Shown: positions 8,389-17,185 of the stretch, piece by piece
Layout of the letters: each line of letters begins with the position of its first letter
Numbering within the stretch: the stretch's first letter is position 1
NCBI RefSeq assembly: GCF_000009265.1
Contig: NC_008381.1
Span: forward strand, 310,001-374,000
Direction of reading: 5' to 3'
Length of the DNA stretch: 64,000 bases
From: Rhizobium johnstonii 3841
GTDB taxonomy: Bacteria > Pseudomonadota > Alphaproteobacteria > Rhizobiales > Rhizobiaceae
Translations under genes and position numbers: made by a program
Notes under the pieces: generated by a model
What the model was told of the DNA's origin: nothing
The model's database searches: none
What the model saw: only the letters and a program-made list of their open reading frames with translations

Positions 8389-9618
8389 ATGGGCGAATTC
8401 ATCATCAAGATGCCCGATGTTGGGGAAGGGGTCGCCGAGGCCGAGATCGTAGAATGGCATGTGAAGACGGGAGATCCCGTCCGTGAGGACATGGTGATCG
8501 CCGCCGTCATGACCGACAAGGCCACTGTGGAAATTCCGTCTCCTGTCAATGGCACAGTCACCTGGCTTGCCGGCGAGGTCGGAGACCGTATCGCGGTCAA
8601 GGCTCCGCTGGTGCGGATCGAGACGGCGGGAGATGTCGACGAGGTTCAGCCCGTAGGGATTTCGCAGACGCCGATTGCCGAAACGCCCAAGGCCGAGATT
8701 GCAAAACCCGCTCCGGCAGCGCCAACTCCTGCGCCTGCGCCGGCGGAAAAGCCGCTTGCCGCTCCCTCCGTACGGCTCTTCGCCAGGGAGAGCGGTGTCG
8801 ATCTCAGGCAGGTGCAGGCGACCGGACCGGCCGGGCGCATCCTGCGCGAGGATATCGAGCAATTCCTAGGCCATGGAACCGCGCCTGCAACGGCAAAGAA
8901 CGGCTTTGCCAGGAAGACGGCGACCGAGGAGATCAAGCTGACCGGCCTGCGCCGCCGTATCGCCGAGAAGATGGTGCTCTCCACTTCGCGTATTCCCCAC
9001 ATCACCTATGTGGAGGAAGTGGATATGACCGCGCTCGAAGAGTTGCGCGCCACCATGAACGGCGATCGCAGGGCTGATCATCCGAAGCTGACGGTTCTGC
9101 CCTTCCTGATGCGGGCGCTGGTCAAGGCCATTTCCGAGCAGCCTGACGTCAACGCCACTTTCGACGACGATGCCGGCATCATCACGCGCTACAGTGCCGT
9201 GCATATCGGCATCGCCACGCAGACGCCGGCCGGTCTGACCGTTCCGGTGGTGCGGCATGCCGAAGCCCGCGGCATCTGGGATTGCGCCGCCGAGATGAAC
9301 CGGCTGGCGGAAGCGGCGCGATCGGGTACTGCGACACGCGATGAGCTTTCCGGCTCCACCATCACCATCAGTTCGCTGGGCGCGCTTGGCGGCATCGTCT
9401 CGACACCCATCATCAATCGTCCCGAAGTGGCGATCATCGGCGTCAACAAGATCGCCACGCGACCGGTCTGGGACGGCGCGCAGTTCGTGCCGCGCAAGAT
9501 GATGAACCTCTCCTCCAGCTTCGATCACCGCATCATCGACGGCTGGGATGCGGCAAACTTCGTGCAGCGCATCCGCACGCTCATCGAAACGCCTGCGCTC
9601 ATTTTTATCGAAGGCTGA
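8389..9618 (+). CDS. bkdB: Branched-chain 2-oxoacid dehydrogenase E2 (dihydrolipoyl acyltransferase)
   Basis: A 409-residue E2 with three modules. A single lipoyl domain spans about residues 1-80, with the lipoylated lysine in VMTDKATVEIPS. An Ala/Pro-rich linker follows, then a peripheral-subunit-binding domain (about 125-160; VRLFARESGVDLRQVQATG). The C-terminal catalytic domain carries the active-site His in SSSFDHRIIDGWDAA. One lipoyl domain is usual for BCKDH E2. It lies between E1 beta and E3 with gaps of 3 to 5 bp. Confidence 0.93.
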   Translation: MGEFIIKMPDVGEGVAEAEIVEWHVKTGDPVREDMVIAAVMTDKATVEIPSPVNGTVTWLAGEVGDRIAVKAPLVRIETAGDVDEVQPVGISQTPIAETPKAEIAKPAPAAPTPAPAPAEKPLAAPSVRLFARESGVDLRQVQATGPAGRILREDIEQFLGHGTAPATAKNGFARKTATEEIKLTGLRRRIAEKMVLSTSRIPHITYVEEVDMTALEELRATMNGDRRADHPKLTVLPFLMRALVKAISEQPDVNATFDDDAGIITRYSAVHIGIATQTPAGLTVPVVRHAEARGIWDCAAEMNRLAEAARSGTATRDELSGSTITISSLGALGGIVSTPIINRPEVAIIGVNKIATRPVWDGAQFVPRKMMNLSSSFDHRIIDGWDAANFVQRIRTLIETPALIFIEG

Positions 9619-9623
9619 GATCC

Positions 9624-11021
9624 ATGAAAGAGATCGTCTGCAAGCTCCTCGTCATCGGCGCCGGTCCGGGAGGTTATGTCTGCGCCATTCGCGCCGGGCA
9701 GCTCGGCGTCGATACTGTTATCGTCGAGGCCGGCAAGCCGGGCGGCACCTGCCTGACGGTCGGCTGCATTCCCTCCAAGGCGTTGATCCATGCGGCCGAG
9801 GAATTCGATGCGACGCAAAAGATGCTTGCCGGCAAAAACCCGATGGGCATTCGCGTCGAGGGCGCCTCGATCGATCTCGGCAGGACGATTGCCTGGAAGG
9901 ACGGGATCGTCGGCCGCTTGACGAGCGGTGTTTCGGGGCTGCTGCAGAAGGCGCGGGTCAAGATCGTCCACGGCCGAGCCCATTTCCGCGACGGCAAGAC
10001 GGTGGAGGTGGAGACGGAAACCGGCCAGCAGATCATCCGCGCCGAGACCGTGGTGATCGCCACCGGTTCGGATCCGGTGGAGCTTTCGAACCTGCCTTTC
10101 GGCGGCCGCGTGATTTCCTCGACGGAGGCGCTGTCGCTGACGGAGCTGCCGAAAAAACTCGTCGTGGTCGGCGGCGGTTATATCGGGCTGGAGCTCGGGA
10201 CCGCCTTTTCCAAAATGGGGTCTGATGTGACGGTCGTCGAGGCGACGCCGCAGGTGCTGCCGCAATATGATGCCGAACTGGTGCGGCCCGTCATGCGCAA
10301 GCTGACTGAAGGCAGTATCCGGCTGTTGACAGGCGCGAAGGCGATCGGCCTTGCCGACAACGGGGAGGCTCTGATCGTAGAAGCGGCTGATGGCCGCCGC
10401 GAGAGCCTGCCGGCGGACCGCATCCTCGTCACCGTCGGCCGCCGTCCAAGAACCGCAGGATCCGGTCTCGAAGAGCTCGATCTCGATCGTGCCGGCCCTT
10501 ATCTGAGGATCGACGACCGTTGCCGCACCTCGATGCGCGGCATCTATGCGATCGGCGATGTGACCGGCGAGCCGATGCTTGCCCATCGGGCCATGGCGCA
10601 AGGCGAGATGGTGGCGGAAATCATCGCCGGGAAGAAGCGGGCCTGGGACAAGCGATGCATCCCCGCCATCTGCTTCACCGACCCGGAGATCGTCAGCGCC
10701 GGCCTGTCGCCGGCCGACGCGAAGGCGCAAGGTTATGAAATCCGCACCGGCCAGTTTCCGTTCAGCGCCAACGGACGGGCAATGACGATGCTGTCCGAAG
10801 AAGGCTTCGTTCGCATCGTGGCCCGGGCCGATACCAATCTCGTGCTCGGCCTGCAGGCTGTAGGGGCGGGGGTCTCCGAGCTCTCGGCGGCTTTTGCGCT
10901 CGCCATCGAGATGGGCGCGCGCCTGGAAGACATCGCCGGCACCATCCATGCGCATCCGACCCGCAGCGAAGCGGTGATGGAGGCGGCGCTAAAGGCTTTG
11001 GGAAGCGCTCTGCATATCTGA
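9624..11021 (+). CDS. lpdV: Dihydrolipoyl dehydrogenase (E3) of BCKDH
   Basis: A 465-residue FAD-linked disulfide oxidoreductase that reoxidises the E2 lipoamide. It shows the N-terminal FAD motif GAGPGGYVCA, the redox disulfide GGTCLTVGCIPSK, the NAD motif VVGGGYIGLELG and the C-terminal active-site His-Glu in IHAHPTRSEAVMEA. It is the last gene of the 2950-11021 operon. The frame ends just before a region of mobile-element debris, so the operon end is probably close to an old insertion point. Confidence 0.93.
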   Translation: MKEIVCKLLVIGAGPGGYVCAIRAGQLGVDTVIVEAGKPGGTCLTVGCIPSKALIHAAEEFDATQKMLAGKNPMGIRVEGASIDLGRTIAWKDGIVGRLTSGVSGLLQKARVKIVHGRAHFRDGKTVEVETETGQQIIRAETVVIATGSDPVELSNLPFGGRVISSTEALSLTELPKKLVVVGGGYIGLELGTAFSKMGSDVTVVEATPQVLPQYDAELVRPVMRKLTEGSIRLLTGAKAIGLADNGEALIVEAADGRRESLPADRILVTVGRRPRTAGSGLEELDLDRAGPYLRIDDRCRTSMRGIYAIGDVTGEPMLAHRAMAQGEMVAEIIAGKKRAWDKRCIPAICFTDPEIVSAGLSPADAKAQGYEIRTGQFPFSANGRAMTMLSEEGFVRIVARADTNLVLGLQAVGAGVSELSAAFALAIEMGARLEDIAGTIHAHPTRSEAVMEAALKALGSALHI

Positions 11022-11202
11022 GCCGGAGTCCTGTATGAAAGGTGGCAATCTCCGAAAAAATTGAGCAGGGAAACCGTCCCGCGATGATTATCGAATTTCT
11101 CGACGGTCTCCGTTCGTCCCAAGCAACAGACTGGCTAGTTTCGTTCAGTTCGGTGTTGTCACATAAACCTGCTGTCAGTGAGTGGGGTGTGGAGATGGTG
11201 GG

Positions 11203-11505
11203 ATGAAGAATTCAGCCATCAGCTACAAGCGTCACCGTTTCCCGCAACAGATCATCGCGCACGCGGTGTGGCTGTATTTCAGATTTCCTTTGAGCCTGCG
11301 GCTGGTCGAGGAACTGCTGCTGGAGCGCGGCATCGTCGTTTCGTATGAAACGATCCGGCGATGGGGTCGGAAATTCGGACCGGCCTACGCGAAGCAAATC
11401 CGCCGCCGACGGCCGTCGGGCCGGGACGTCTGGCATCTGGACGAGGTGGTAGTTTCCATCGCCGGCCGCAAACACTGGCTCTGGCGTGCCGTTGACCAGG
11501 ACATG
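11203..11505 (+). mobile_element. IS6-family transposase fragment
   Basis: About 100 N-terminal residues of an IS6/IS240-type DDE transposase. MKNSAISYKRHRFP, then AVWLYFRFPLSLRLVEELL, ERGIVVSYETIRRWGRKFG, and the first catalytic Asp in WHLDEV followed by KHWLWRAVDQD are in family order. After AVDQ the similarity stops abruptly and hydrolase-like sequence begins, so the remaining two thirds of the catalytic domain are missing. A terminal-repeat-like GTGTTGTCACATAAACC lies about 50 bp upstream (11152-11168). The element is dead. Confidence 0.75.
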
Positions 11506-11965
11506 ACGAGATCGGGCAGGCGTTCAAGGCAGCGGGATTGGATGCCTATCTCGTTCATGTGCTGTCGCCGGGCGACCTCGACGCCATTGCCACGACAAGT
11601 GAGGCGGGAACGCGGATCGCCTATTCCGAGCAGCAACTGTCGGGCTGGATCTTGGCCGTTCAGGGCGTAGTCGCCTATCTCAAGGGGCAACCGCGCTCTG
11701 GCGGTAAGATCGGAATTTGGGAATTTCCCTTGGCGCGCAAATCGCCTCGGCCGCTTCGGTCGGGCGAAGCAATATAGACGCGCTGGTGCTAGTCGATGGC
11801 GCTCTGCCGAACGGCTATTCGCAGCCTGTCCGCTCGTTCCCGCCCCTCTTGCTGATCTGGGGAAGCCTCGACCGCACCTTTCCCGTGTCAATCAGCATCC
11901 AAAATTCACTCCAAGAATTTGTCCGCACCTCCCAACGCAGCGGCAGGAGATCGCCACGGGGCTGA
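11504..11965 (+). pseudogene. Alpha/beta-hydrolase fragment with frameshift
   Basis: Two consecutive frames together resemble the middle of a dienelactone-hydrolase-like alpha/beta hydrolase. The first (to about 11714) reads AFKAAGLDAYLVHVLSPGDL and ends in YLKGQPRSGGKIGI. The second (from 11717) continues GISLGAQIASAASVGRS, containing the nucleophile elbow G-x-S-x-G, then ALVLVDGALPNG, and LLLIWGSLDRTFPVS with the acid residue. A one-base shift near 11714 separates them. Both ends of the gene are absent: it abuts the IS6 fragment on the left and a GNAT fragment on the right. Confidence 0.55.
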
Positions 11966-12096
11966 GGGAAGCGACGCGGGTTGCGCGGAAGCGCGGCGCC
12001 GAGTGGTTGCATGTCGATTTCGGGCCGCACCTGACCGGCGTCTATCGCGCCTGCGGATTTGCCCCGACCGAGGCGGGCCTCATCAAGCTGATGTGA
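11944..12096 (+). pseudogene. GNAT acetyltransferase C-terminal fragment
   Basis: About 50 residues in frame before the TGA at 12094. QEIATGLREATRVARKRGAE, then WLHVDFGPHLTGVYRACGF and PTEAGLIKL resemble the end of a GNAT N-acetyltransferase, where the last strands carry a H-x-D-F-x-P-H-L and a F-Y-x-x-C-G-F type pattern. No start or acetyl-CoA-binding motif precedes it. It looks like a scrap left after recombination. Confidence 0.45.
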
Positions 12097-12477
12097 GGTT
12101 TCCCGCGCGGAGAGCCTGAACAAGTCGAAGCCAACACCAACCTGCGATAGTGACGCGAATGGTCGCGTGTCGCAGCACTATCAAGGAACTCGCTGAAAGC
12201 ACAACTTTCGCGAGAGAATCCCCATCCGAAAATGAAAGATAATGCTATTGAGAAACCAAACCATGGTTTTGAGTTCTCAAATTAAAATTCGTTTTCCCAG
12301 TATTTCATCCTTAGTTTTTCATTAAAAAGCAATGAAAATGCACAATTTTGCATTGAAAACCTAATCGGGGATTGGCATAGATCCGCAGGGGGTTGTCGTC
12401 CGTTGAAGCTGCAAGAACAGTTCTACTGAGGATTTCTCATTTTCATAGAATACAACGCATCTTTTGGAAAGTTTAAT
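12097..12477. other. AT-rich noncoding segment before RTX gene
   Basis: This stretch of 381 bp holds no supportable gene. It is distinctly richer in A and T than its surroundings, especially 12230-12360 (runs such as AATGAAAATGCACAATTTTG), and it directly precedes the RTX gene. It probably contains that gene's promoter, but no clear -35/-10 pair was singled out. Confidence 0.5.
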
Positions 12478-14247
12478 ATGGCCTTGAATATTCTGAATAC
12501 GAACGGCGCAACGATCACCAAGACCGGCGCCGAGTTCGAATCTTACGACGTCATCCGCAATTCCGAAATCAATCCTCTCCTCTCGGTCAATCTGGTCATC
12601 TCCGATTCCGGGACGGTTGATCTTGCTGACGAACTGGGCTCTGGCTCCGCGAATGTGACGGGCTCAAACGGCGACAATGCGATCACAACAGGCGCAGGCA
12701 ACGATAACATCGATGGCGGCGAGGGCGCAGACACGCTGAATGGGGGCGCCGGAAACGATCTGCTTCGTGGCGGTAATGGCAATGACACGCTTGACGGCGG
12801 TGATGGCAATGACTGGCTCGCGGGCAGAGATGGCAATGATATTCTGAATGGTGGTGACGGCAATGACCAGATTATAGACGACGTCGGAAATGACGTCATC
12901 AGAGGCGGCTTGGGCAACGATACGATTTCCGATGGTGACGCCGGCGGCCGTAACCCTGAGGTCTTCGACATCAACGCGGGCGACGGCGACGATGCCATAA
13001 GCGTGAAGGGGCAGGGCTCCGGAACAATCGACGGCGGCGCGGGGATCGATACTCTCCAAGCCTCTGAGCTAAGAGGCCTGACGATCAAGAACATTGAAGT
13101 CCTTGAAACGGTGGGATATTGGGTTGCCGGTTCAAGCGCGCAGTTCGAAAGCTTTGACACGATCGTGTGGTCGACCGATCCGTTCCACAATTTTAACCCC
13201 GCATTGGCAGTGACAGACAGCGCCCACCTCGATCTTTCCGACGAACTGGGAGATCGCGGGGCTTTCGTTACCGGCTATGTCTCTGGCGTTGACGTCAAGA
13301 CCGGCGGTGGTAGCGACGAGTTTACAGGCACCGATGGCAACGACATTTTCGACGGCAGCGGCGGCAACGACATCATCAATGGCAAGGCCGGCAATGACAA
13401 GTTGACCGGGGGCGCCGGCAACGACACCATCAATGGCGGCGCCGGCATCGATACCGCGATCTTCTCAGGTAATTTCGTCAATTATTCCTTCGCATTGAAC
13501 AACAGCGATCACATTCTGACGAGCGCCCTGGAGGGCAAGGACACGCTGACGGACGTCGAATTCGTGCGCTTTGCCGACGGCGTCTACGATTTCGCCAAGG
13601 GAACCTTCACGCCCGACGCTAATGCCGCACCCATCAATCTCCAGCTCTCGAAAACCTCTGTCTCCGAGAGCACCCCAACTTGGACCACCCTCGGCCTACT
13701 CAGCGCTCACGATGCTGACGGTGACAAACTCACCTACAAGCTGATCGACGGCGCCGACGATCACTTCCGGATCAACGGCAACCGCATCGTCACCTCCAAG
13801 GCTCTGGATTACGAGACGGCGAAGTCGTACACGATCAAGGTGGCTGTCTCCGACGGCAAGGTCACGGTCGAAAAGGACATCACGATCAACGTGCTCGACG
13901 TCAACGAAGTACCTGTGAACAAGGCGCCGACCAATCTCGCCTTCTCGCGCGGCTCGGTCTCCGAGAATATCGCGATCGGCACTTCGGTCGGCCTTCTCTC
14001 GGCGGTCGATCCGGAGGGCAGCGTGGTGAAGTGGCGGCTGACGGATGATGCTGACGGCATCTTCAAGCTCGTCGGCAACAAGATCCAGACAAAGGCGGCG
14101 ATCGATTTCGAAAGCACCCACAGCCTGACTTTCACCGCCGAAGCCTATGACGCTGCTGGAAACGCCACGAGCCACGATTTCACGGTGGCCGTGAAGGACG
14201 TCTTCGAGCCGTCCTTTTCGAGCTTGTCGCATGAGGCGTTGATCTAA
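12478..14247 (+). CDS. RTX (GGxGxD repeat) protein with two cadherin-like domains
   Basis: A 589-residue, very acidic protein without an N-terminal signal peptide. Residues about 58-165 form a block of calcium-binding RTX nonapeptides (GGEGADTLNGGAGNDLL and so on, about ten). Residues 170-255 look like a degenerate repeat of the N-terminal segment (AQFESFDTIVWSTD echoes AEFESYDVIRNSE). A second RTX block lies at about 275-325. Two cadherin-like modules follow (about 385-475 and 485-575), each opening with a SES/SEN strand and ending in a D-V-N-E or D-V-F-E stretch. Such proteins leave by type I secretion and act as surface or matrix proteins. The short C-terminus runs into transposase debris and may be truncated. 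No secretion ABC or HlyD genes are nearby. Confidence 0.75.
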   Translation: MALNILNTNGATITKTGAEFESYDVIRNSEINPLLSVNLVISDSGTVDLADELGSGSANVTGSNGDNAITTGAGNDNIDGGEGADTLNGGAGNDLLRGGNGNDTLDGGDGNDWLAGRDGNDILNGGDGNDQIIDDVGNDVIRGGLGNDTISDGDAGGRNPEVFDINAGDGDDAISVKGQGSGTIDGGAGIDTLQASELRGLTIKNIEVLETVGYWVAGSSAQFESFDTIVWSTDPFHNFNPALAVTDSAHLDLSDELGDRGAFVTGYVSGVDVKTGGGSDEFTGTDGNDIFDGSGGNDIINGKAGNDKLTGGAGNDTINGGAGIDTAIFSGNFVNYSFALNNSDHILTSALEGKDTLTDVEFVRFADGVYDFAKGTFTPDANAAPINLQLSKTSVSESTPTWTTLGLLSAHDADGDKLTYKLIDGADDHFRINGNRIVTSKALDYETAKSYTIKVAVSDGKVTVEKDITINVLDVNEVPVNKAPTNLAFSRGSVSENIAIGTSVGLLSAVDPEGSVVKWRLTDDADGIFKLVGNKIQTKAAIDFESTHSLTFTAEAYDAAGNATSHDFTVAVKDVFEPSFSSLSHEALI

Positions 14248-14399
14248 CTGCGACTGGATTGCCGTCAGGCGCGGAGATGCGTTGTGATCGTCTCTGGATG
14301 CGTTGCGAAGGGATAGGTCTGCCCCCCCCAATCTTTCTTACCAATTCCTGTGCTTGTCACAGGAATCCAGCCACGGTGCGTCCGCGCCGTGAATGACAC

Positions 14400-14955
14400 T
14401 GCGGCAAGAAAGACACTCTCTTGCGCCCGGGGACTTGGGCGCACTCCAGCGTCATCAAGGACGGACAGGTATTCCCGAACCGAGCGGCTGGCGTCGTCCT
14501 TGACCTCCCGTTCCGTGCCGGGCACCGAACGTTGCTTATTGGCGTCGGCGGCGATCGGGTTGGAATCGACGGCCAACCCTTCGGCTCCGACCAGTCGTGA
14601 GCAAGACAGCGCTCCACGACCGTCTCGAACAGATGACGCAGGATGTCGCTTTGCCGGAAGCGGCCATGCCGGTTCTCGGAGAAACTGGAATGATCGGGCA
14701 CCCTCCCATCCAGATCGAGCCGGCAAAACCAGCGATAGGCCAGAGTGAGATGGACCTCTTCGCACAGCCGCCGCTCCGAACGGATGCCCATGCAGTAGCC
14801 GATGATCAGCATCCGCATCATCAATCAGGATCAACCGACGGCCGGCCAGTGCCGCTATACAAGGGCTTTAGCTGCGTGCGCACGCTGTCGAGGTGCATCG
14901 GCAACGCGGAGTTCTTCAACACTATCTCTCCGAAGGGGACATTAAGCACATATTG
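14400..14955 (-). mobile_element. IS1182-type transposase remnant, multiply frameshifted
   Basis: Three minus-strand frames join into one transposase. LDSVRTQLKPLYSGTGRPSV lies upstream of about 14830. LIIGYCMGIRSERRLCEEVH, then YRWFCRLDLDGRVPDHSSF and FETVVERCLAHD cover about 14600-14824. LVGAEGLAVDSNPIAADANK and then REYLSVLDDAG cover about 14430-14600. The order and motifs are those of the DUF772/IS1182 N-terminal half. Frameshifts lie near 14825 and 14595, and the DDE catalytic C-terminal half is missing. The element is inactive and abuts the RTX gene. Confidence 0.7.
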
Positions 14956-15106
14956 ATTAGATGCTGCTGGCGGACGCTTATCTCAGGCATGGTTCATATT
15001 GCGCCGCTGTCCAACAAGCCTTCCAACAAGGCTCCGCTGAACTTTCTCTTATTCTAGGCACCGTCCTTCAAAGGACGGAAAGATATGGCGCCGTCGCTCG
15101 CTGGCC

Positions 15107-15472
15107 CTACTTGAACACCCAGAGAAGGTTTATCAGGAAATTGAAGACGAAGGCCGCGCCGATGCCGAAAAGCTTTGCCCACAAGGGCGAGAGCCCGACC
15201 TGCTGCACGAGGATCAACGTCACGAAGACATTGATCGAGAGGCCGAGCAGTGCGCCGATCAGGAACAGTGAAGCGCGCTTCCGGCTTGTTGCCTGATTGA
15301 AGACATAGCGGCTGGTGGCGCTGTAATTGACGGCGGCCGCGATCAGCCAGCTCGATGTCGCCGAGAGCCCGAGGGGCACGCCAAACGCCAGCAGGCCACG
15401 AAACACCGTGAGGTCGACGAACGCAGCCAGCCCTCCGGTGAACACATAGCGGATAGCCTTTGACAAGATCAT
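15107..15472 (-). CDS. GtrA-like membrane protein
   Basis: A 121-residue protein made of four predicted membrane helices with short loops (YVFTGGLAAFVDLTVFRGLL near the N-terminus, FNFLINLLWVFK at the end). This is the GtrA family, small proteins that flip or present polyprenyl-phosphate-linked sugars across the inner membrane. Its start overlaps the HAD gene stop by 4 bp. Beside a UbiA-type enzyme and a phosphatase it most likely handles a polyprenyl-phosphate pentose, as the mycobacterial family member Rv3789 has been proposed to do for decaprenyl-phosphoryl-arabinose. The substrate is inference. Confidence 0.75.
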   Translation of the reverse strand: MILSKAIRYVFTGGLAAFVDLTVFRGLLAFGVPLGLSATSSWLIAAAVNYSATSRYVFNQATSRKRASLFLIGALLGLSINVFVTLILVQQVGLSPLWAKLFGIGAAFVFNFLINLLWVFK

Positions 15473-16173
15473 CCGGACGCTTCCTCTGCCCGCAGCGCTG
15501 CGAACACAGGGTCCGAATAGGTCGAAAAGGTCAGCCAGCCCTCCCGTGGCCCGTCGGAGCGAATGAGCGGCATGACACCGGCGCGGCGCGCCGCAATGCC
15601 ATCCCGCTCGGGCCTGTCGCCTATCAAAACGGTTTGCGCCGGGCCGACGCCGGCGCGCTGCATCAGCAACTGCAGGCCGCGCGGATCAGGCTTCTGGATG
15701 CCGACGCCGGGATCGCTTGCGGCCAATATGTAATCGGCAGACAATGTCATCCTCTGCAGCTTCTCGTCGGCAGGATAATCAGAATAAATCCCGATCGACT
15801 TGTTCTGCCGTCTGAGCCCGGCAAACAACTCCACCAGCCCATCATACCGGCAGGATGCGATATAGGCGAGCGGACGGCGCTCGATCCACTCGCTGACGAT
15901 TGCCTCTATCCTTTCGGCTGGCTGGCCGGTTCGCGCGACGGTTCGCGTCATCAGGCTCGCCTGAAAATCGTCGATCTCCCCCTCGCCGATGGCTTCACGC
16001 AAGGAGCGGTATGCGCGTAGCACACGCAGATTGGTCAGGCTGCCTCTCGCCACTGCATCAGCAATCAATTCGCCGGCCATTCGAAGGCGTAGCATGCGCT
16101 GGTTGTATAACGTTCCGTCGACGTCGAAGACGACGAACCGGATACTGCCCCAGTCGATATTCCTCGCGATCAT
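15469..16173 (-). CDS. HAD-superfamily phosphatase
   Basis: A 234-residue haloacid dehalogenase-like hydrolase. Motif I is FVVFDVDGTLYN with the nucleophile Asp, motif II lies around GIYSDYP, motif III lysine is in GIQKPDPRG and motif IV is VLIGDRPERDG. A helical cap lies between motifs I and II. It overlaps both neighbours by 4 bp (GtrA downstream, UbiA upstream), so the three genes are one transcript. A job dephosphorylating a phosphoribosyl or arabinosyl polyprenyl phosphate made by the UbiA neighbour is plausible. Confidence 0.78.
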   Translation of the reverse strand: MIARNIDWGSIRFVVFDVDGTLYNQRMLRLRMAGELIADAVARGSLTNLRVLRAYRSLREAIGEGEIDDFQASLMTRTVARTGQPAERIEAIVSEWIERRPLAYIASCRYDGLVELFAGLRRQNKSIGIYSDYPADEKLQRMTLSADYILAASDPGVGIQKPDPRGLQLLMQRAGVGPAQTVLIGDRPERDGIAARRAGVMPLIRSDGPREGWLTFSTYSDPVFAALRAEEASG

Positions 16174-17156
16174 CGGATGGTGATGTAATGCTGTTCGGTC
16201 AGCGTCACTAAAAGCGGAATGTCGACGAATGTCGCGAAGATGAAGGCCGCCGCCAGGGCCGCGACGATCGCGATCAGGCCGGGCTCGCGGAACAGCTTTT
16301 CCGGTTTCTGCGCCGTAGAGCCCGGTTTCGTCGCCATCACGAAATAGGCCGTGAACAGGGCTACGACGAAGGGCAAGACGAGCATGTACTCGATGCGATA
16401 CTTGACCAGGAAGACGGACAGAAAGGCAATCGAAAACAGTGAATACGCAATGCAGGAGGCGGTCAGCGATACCTGCGTATACTTGGCGAAACTCGCCCGG
16501 TAGCGCGACAGCAACTCCTTGCCATGCGACGCGACGATCTCGTCATATTCCGATAAGCGTTTGGCCGCCATGAGGAACGCGCCGCCGAACCAGTAGGCCA
16601 GGATGATCGATCCCGGCGGCAGGCTCGTTGGGTCGATCATTGACCAGCCGATCACCAAGCGGATCGGATTATTGATCGATTCTGAGATGACGTCGAGATA
16701 GGTCTTATCCTTGCTTCTGATCGGATCGAGATTGTAGAGGATCCCCTGAATGGCAAACAGGCAGGCGACGAAGAACAGAAGTTTGCTCGAGAGGATGGCG
16801 CAGCCCAGGCCGACGATGAGCAGCACGGTCCATTCGAGCTGAACCAGCCTGCCGTTCATCGCGCATTGCACGGCGGACCGCTGCGATTTCGTCGGATGAT
16901 GCCGGTCAAACTCGCGGTCGAACCACTCGTTAATGCAGTAGTTTGCGGATGCGATGCAGAGCGCGGTCACAAATCCGAGCAGGATCGAGGACGCCAGGTC
17001 GTCGGTTCTGACCCCCCGCAGAAGATAGGCGAGGATGATGCCAGGAACGATGAAAACATGCTTCGTACTGTGATCGAGCCGTGCAATGGCGATATAGTCG
17101 CGCAAGCCCGCTCGGCCTGATGCGGTCACCCTGCGGTCACCCAAGCTTGTGTTCAT
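16170..17156 (-). CDS. UbiA-family prenyltransferase, DPPR-synthase-like
   Basis: A 328-residue integral membrane protein with about eight to nine helices. The Asp-rich Mg-pyrophosphate motif is NEWFDREFDRHHPTKSQR (about residues 80-97), the N-x3-D-x3-D form followed by HPTK, which is the signature of 5-phosphoribosyl polyprenyl-phosphate synthases (Rv3806c type) rather than ubiquinone UbiA. The second motif region is YLDVISESINNPIRL. Azorhizobium noeC, needed to arabinosylate Nod factor, belongs to this class. It is first in a three-gene unit with HAD and GtrA genes. I expect transfer of phosphoribose from PRPP to a polyprenyl phosphate; the exact lipid is unknown. Confidence 0.72.
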   Translation of the reverse strand: MNTSLGDRRVTASGRAGLRDYIAIARLDHSTKHVFIVPGIILAYLLRGVRTDDLASSILLGFVTALCIASANYCINEWFDREFDRHHPTKSQRSAVQCAMNGRLVQLEWTVLLIVGLGCAILSSKLLFFVACLFAIQGILYNLDPIRSKDKTYLDVISESINNPIRLVIGWSMIDPTSLPPGSIILAYWFGGAFLMAAKRLSEYDEIVASHGKELLSRYRASFAKYTQVSLTASCIAYSLFSIAFLSVFLVKYRIEYMLVLPFVVALFTAYFVMATKPGSTAQKPEKLFREPGLIAIVAALAAAFIFATFVDIPLLVTLTEQHYITIR

Positions 17157-17185
17157 GCCGGACGCCTCCTTTTTCGTCAGACGGT

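Noticed and set aside
7219..8862. Long open frame of 547 codons on the minus strand
   Set aside because: It lies antisense to the E1 beta and E2 genes, whose motifs are complete; its product is rich in His, Arg and Asp with no family pattern, typical of frames opposite GC-rich genes. The similar 476-codon frame at 9525-10955 and others were dropped for the same reason.
12700..12960. Tandem GGNGNDT-type DNA repeats as a possible CRISPR or satellite array
   Set aside because: The repeats are 27 bp codon-periodic and encode the RTX nonapeptides; there is no repeat-spacer structure.
12478..14247. RTX protein as a pore-forming haemolysin
   Set aside because: There is no hydrophobic pore-forming domain, acylation site or hlyC/B/D neighbour; only calcium-binding repeats and cadherin-like modules are present.
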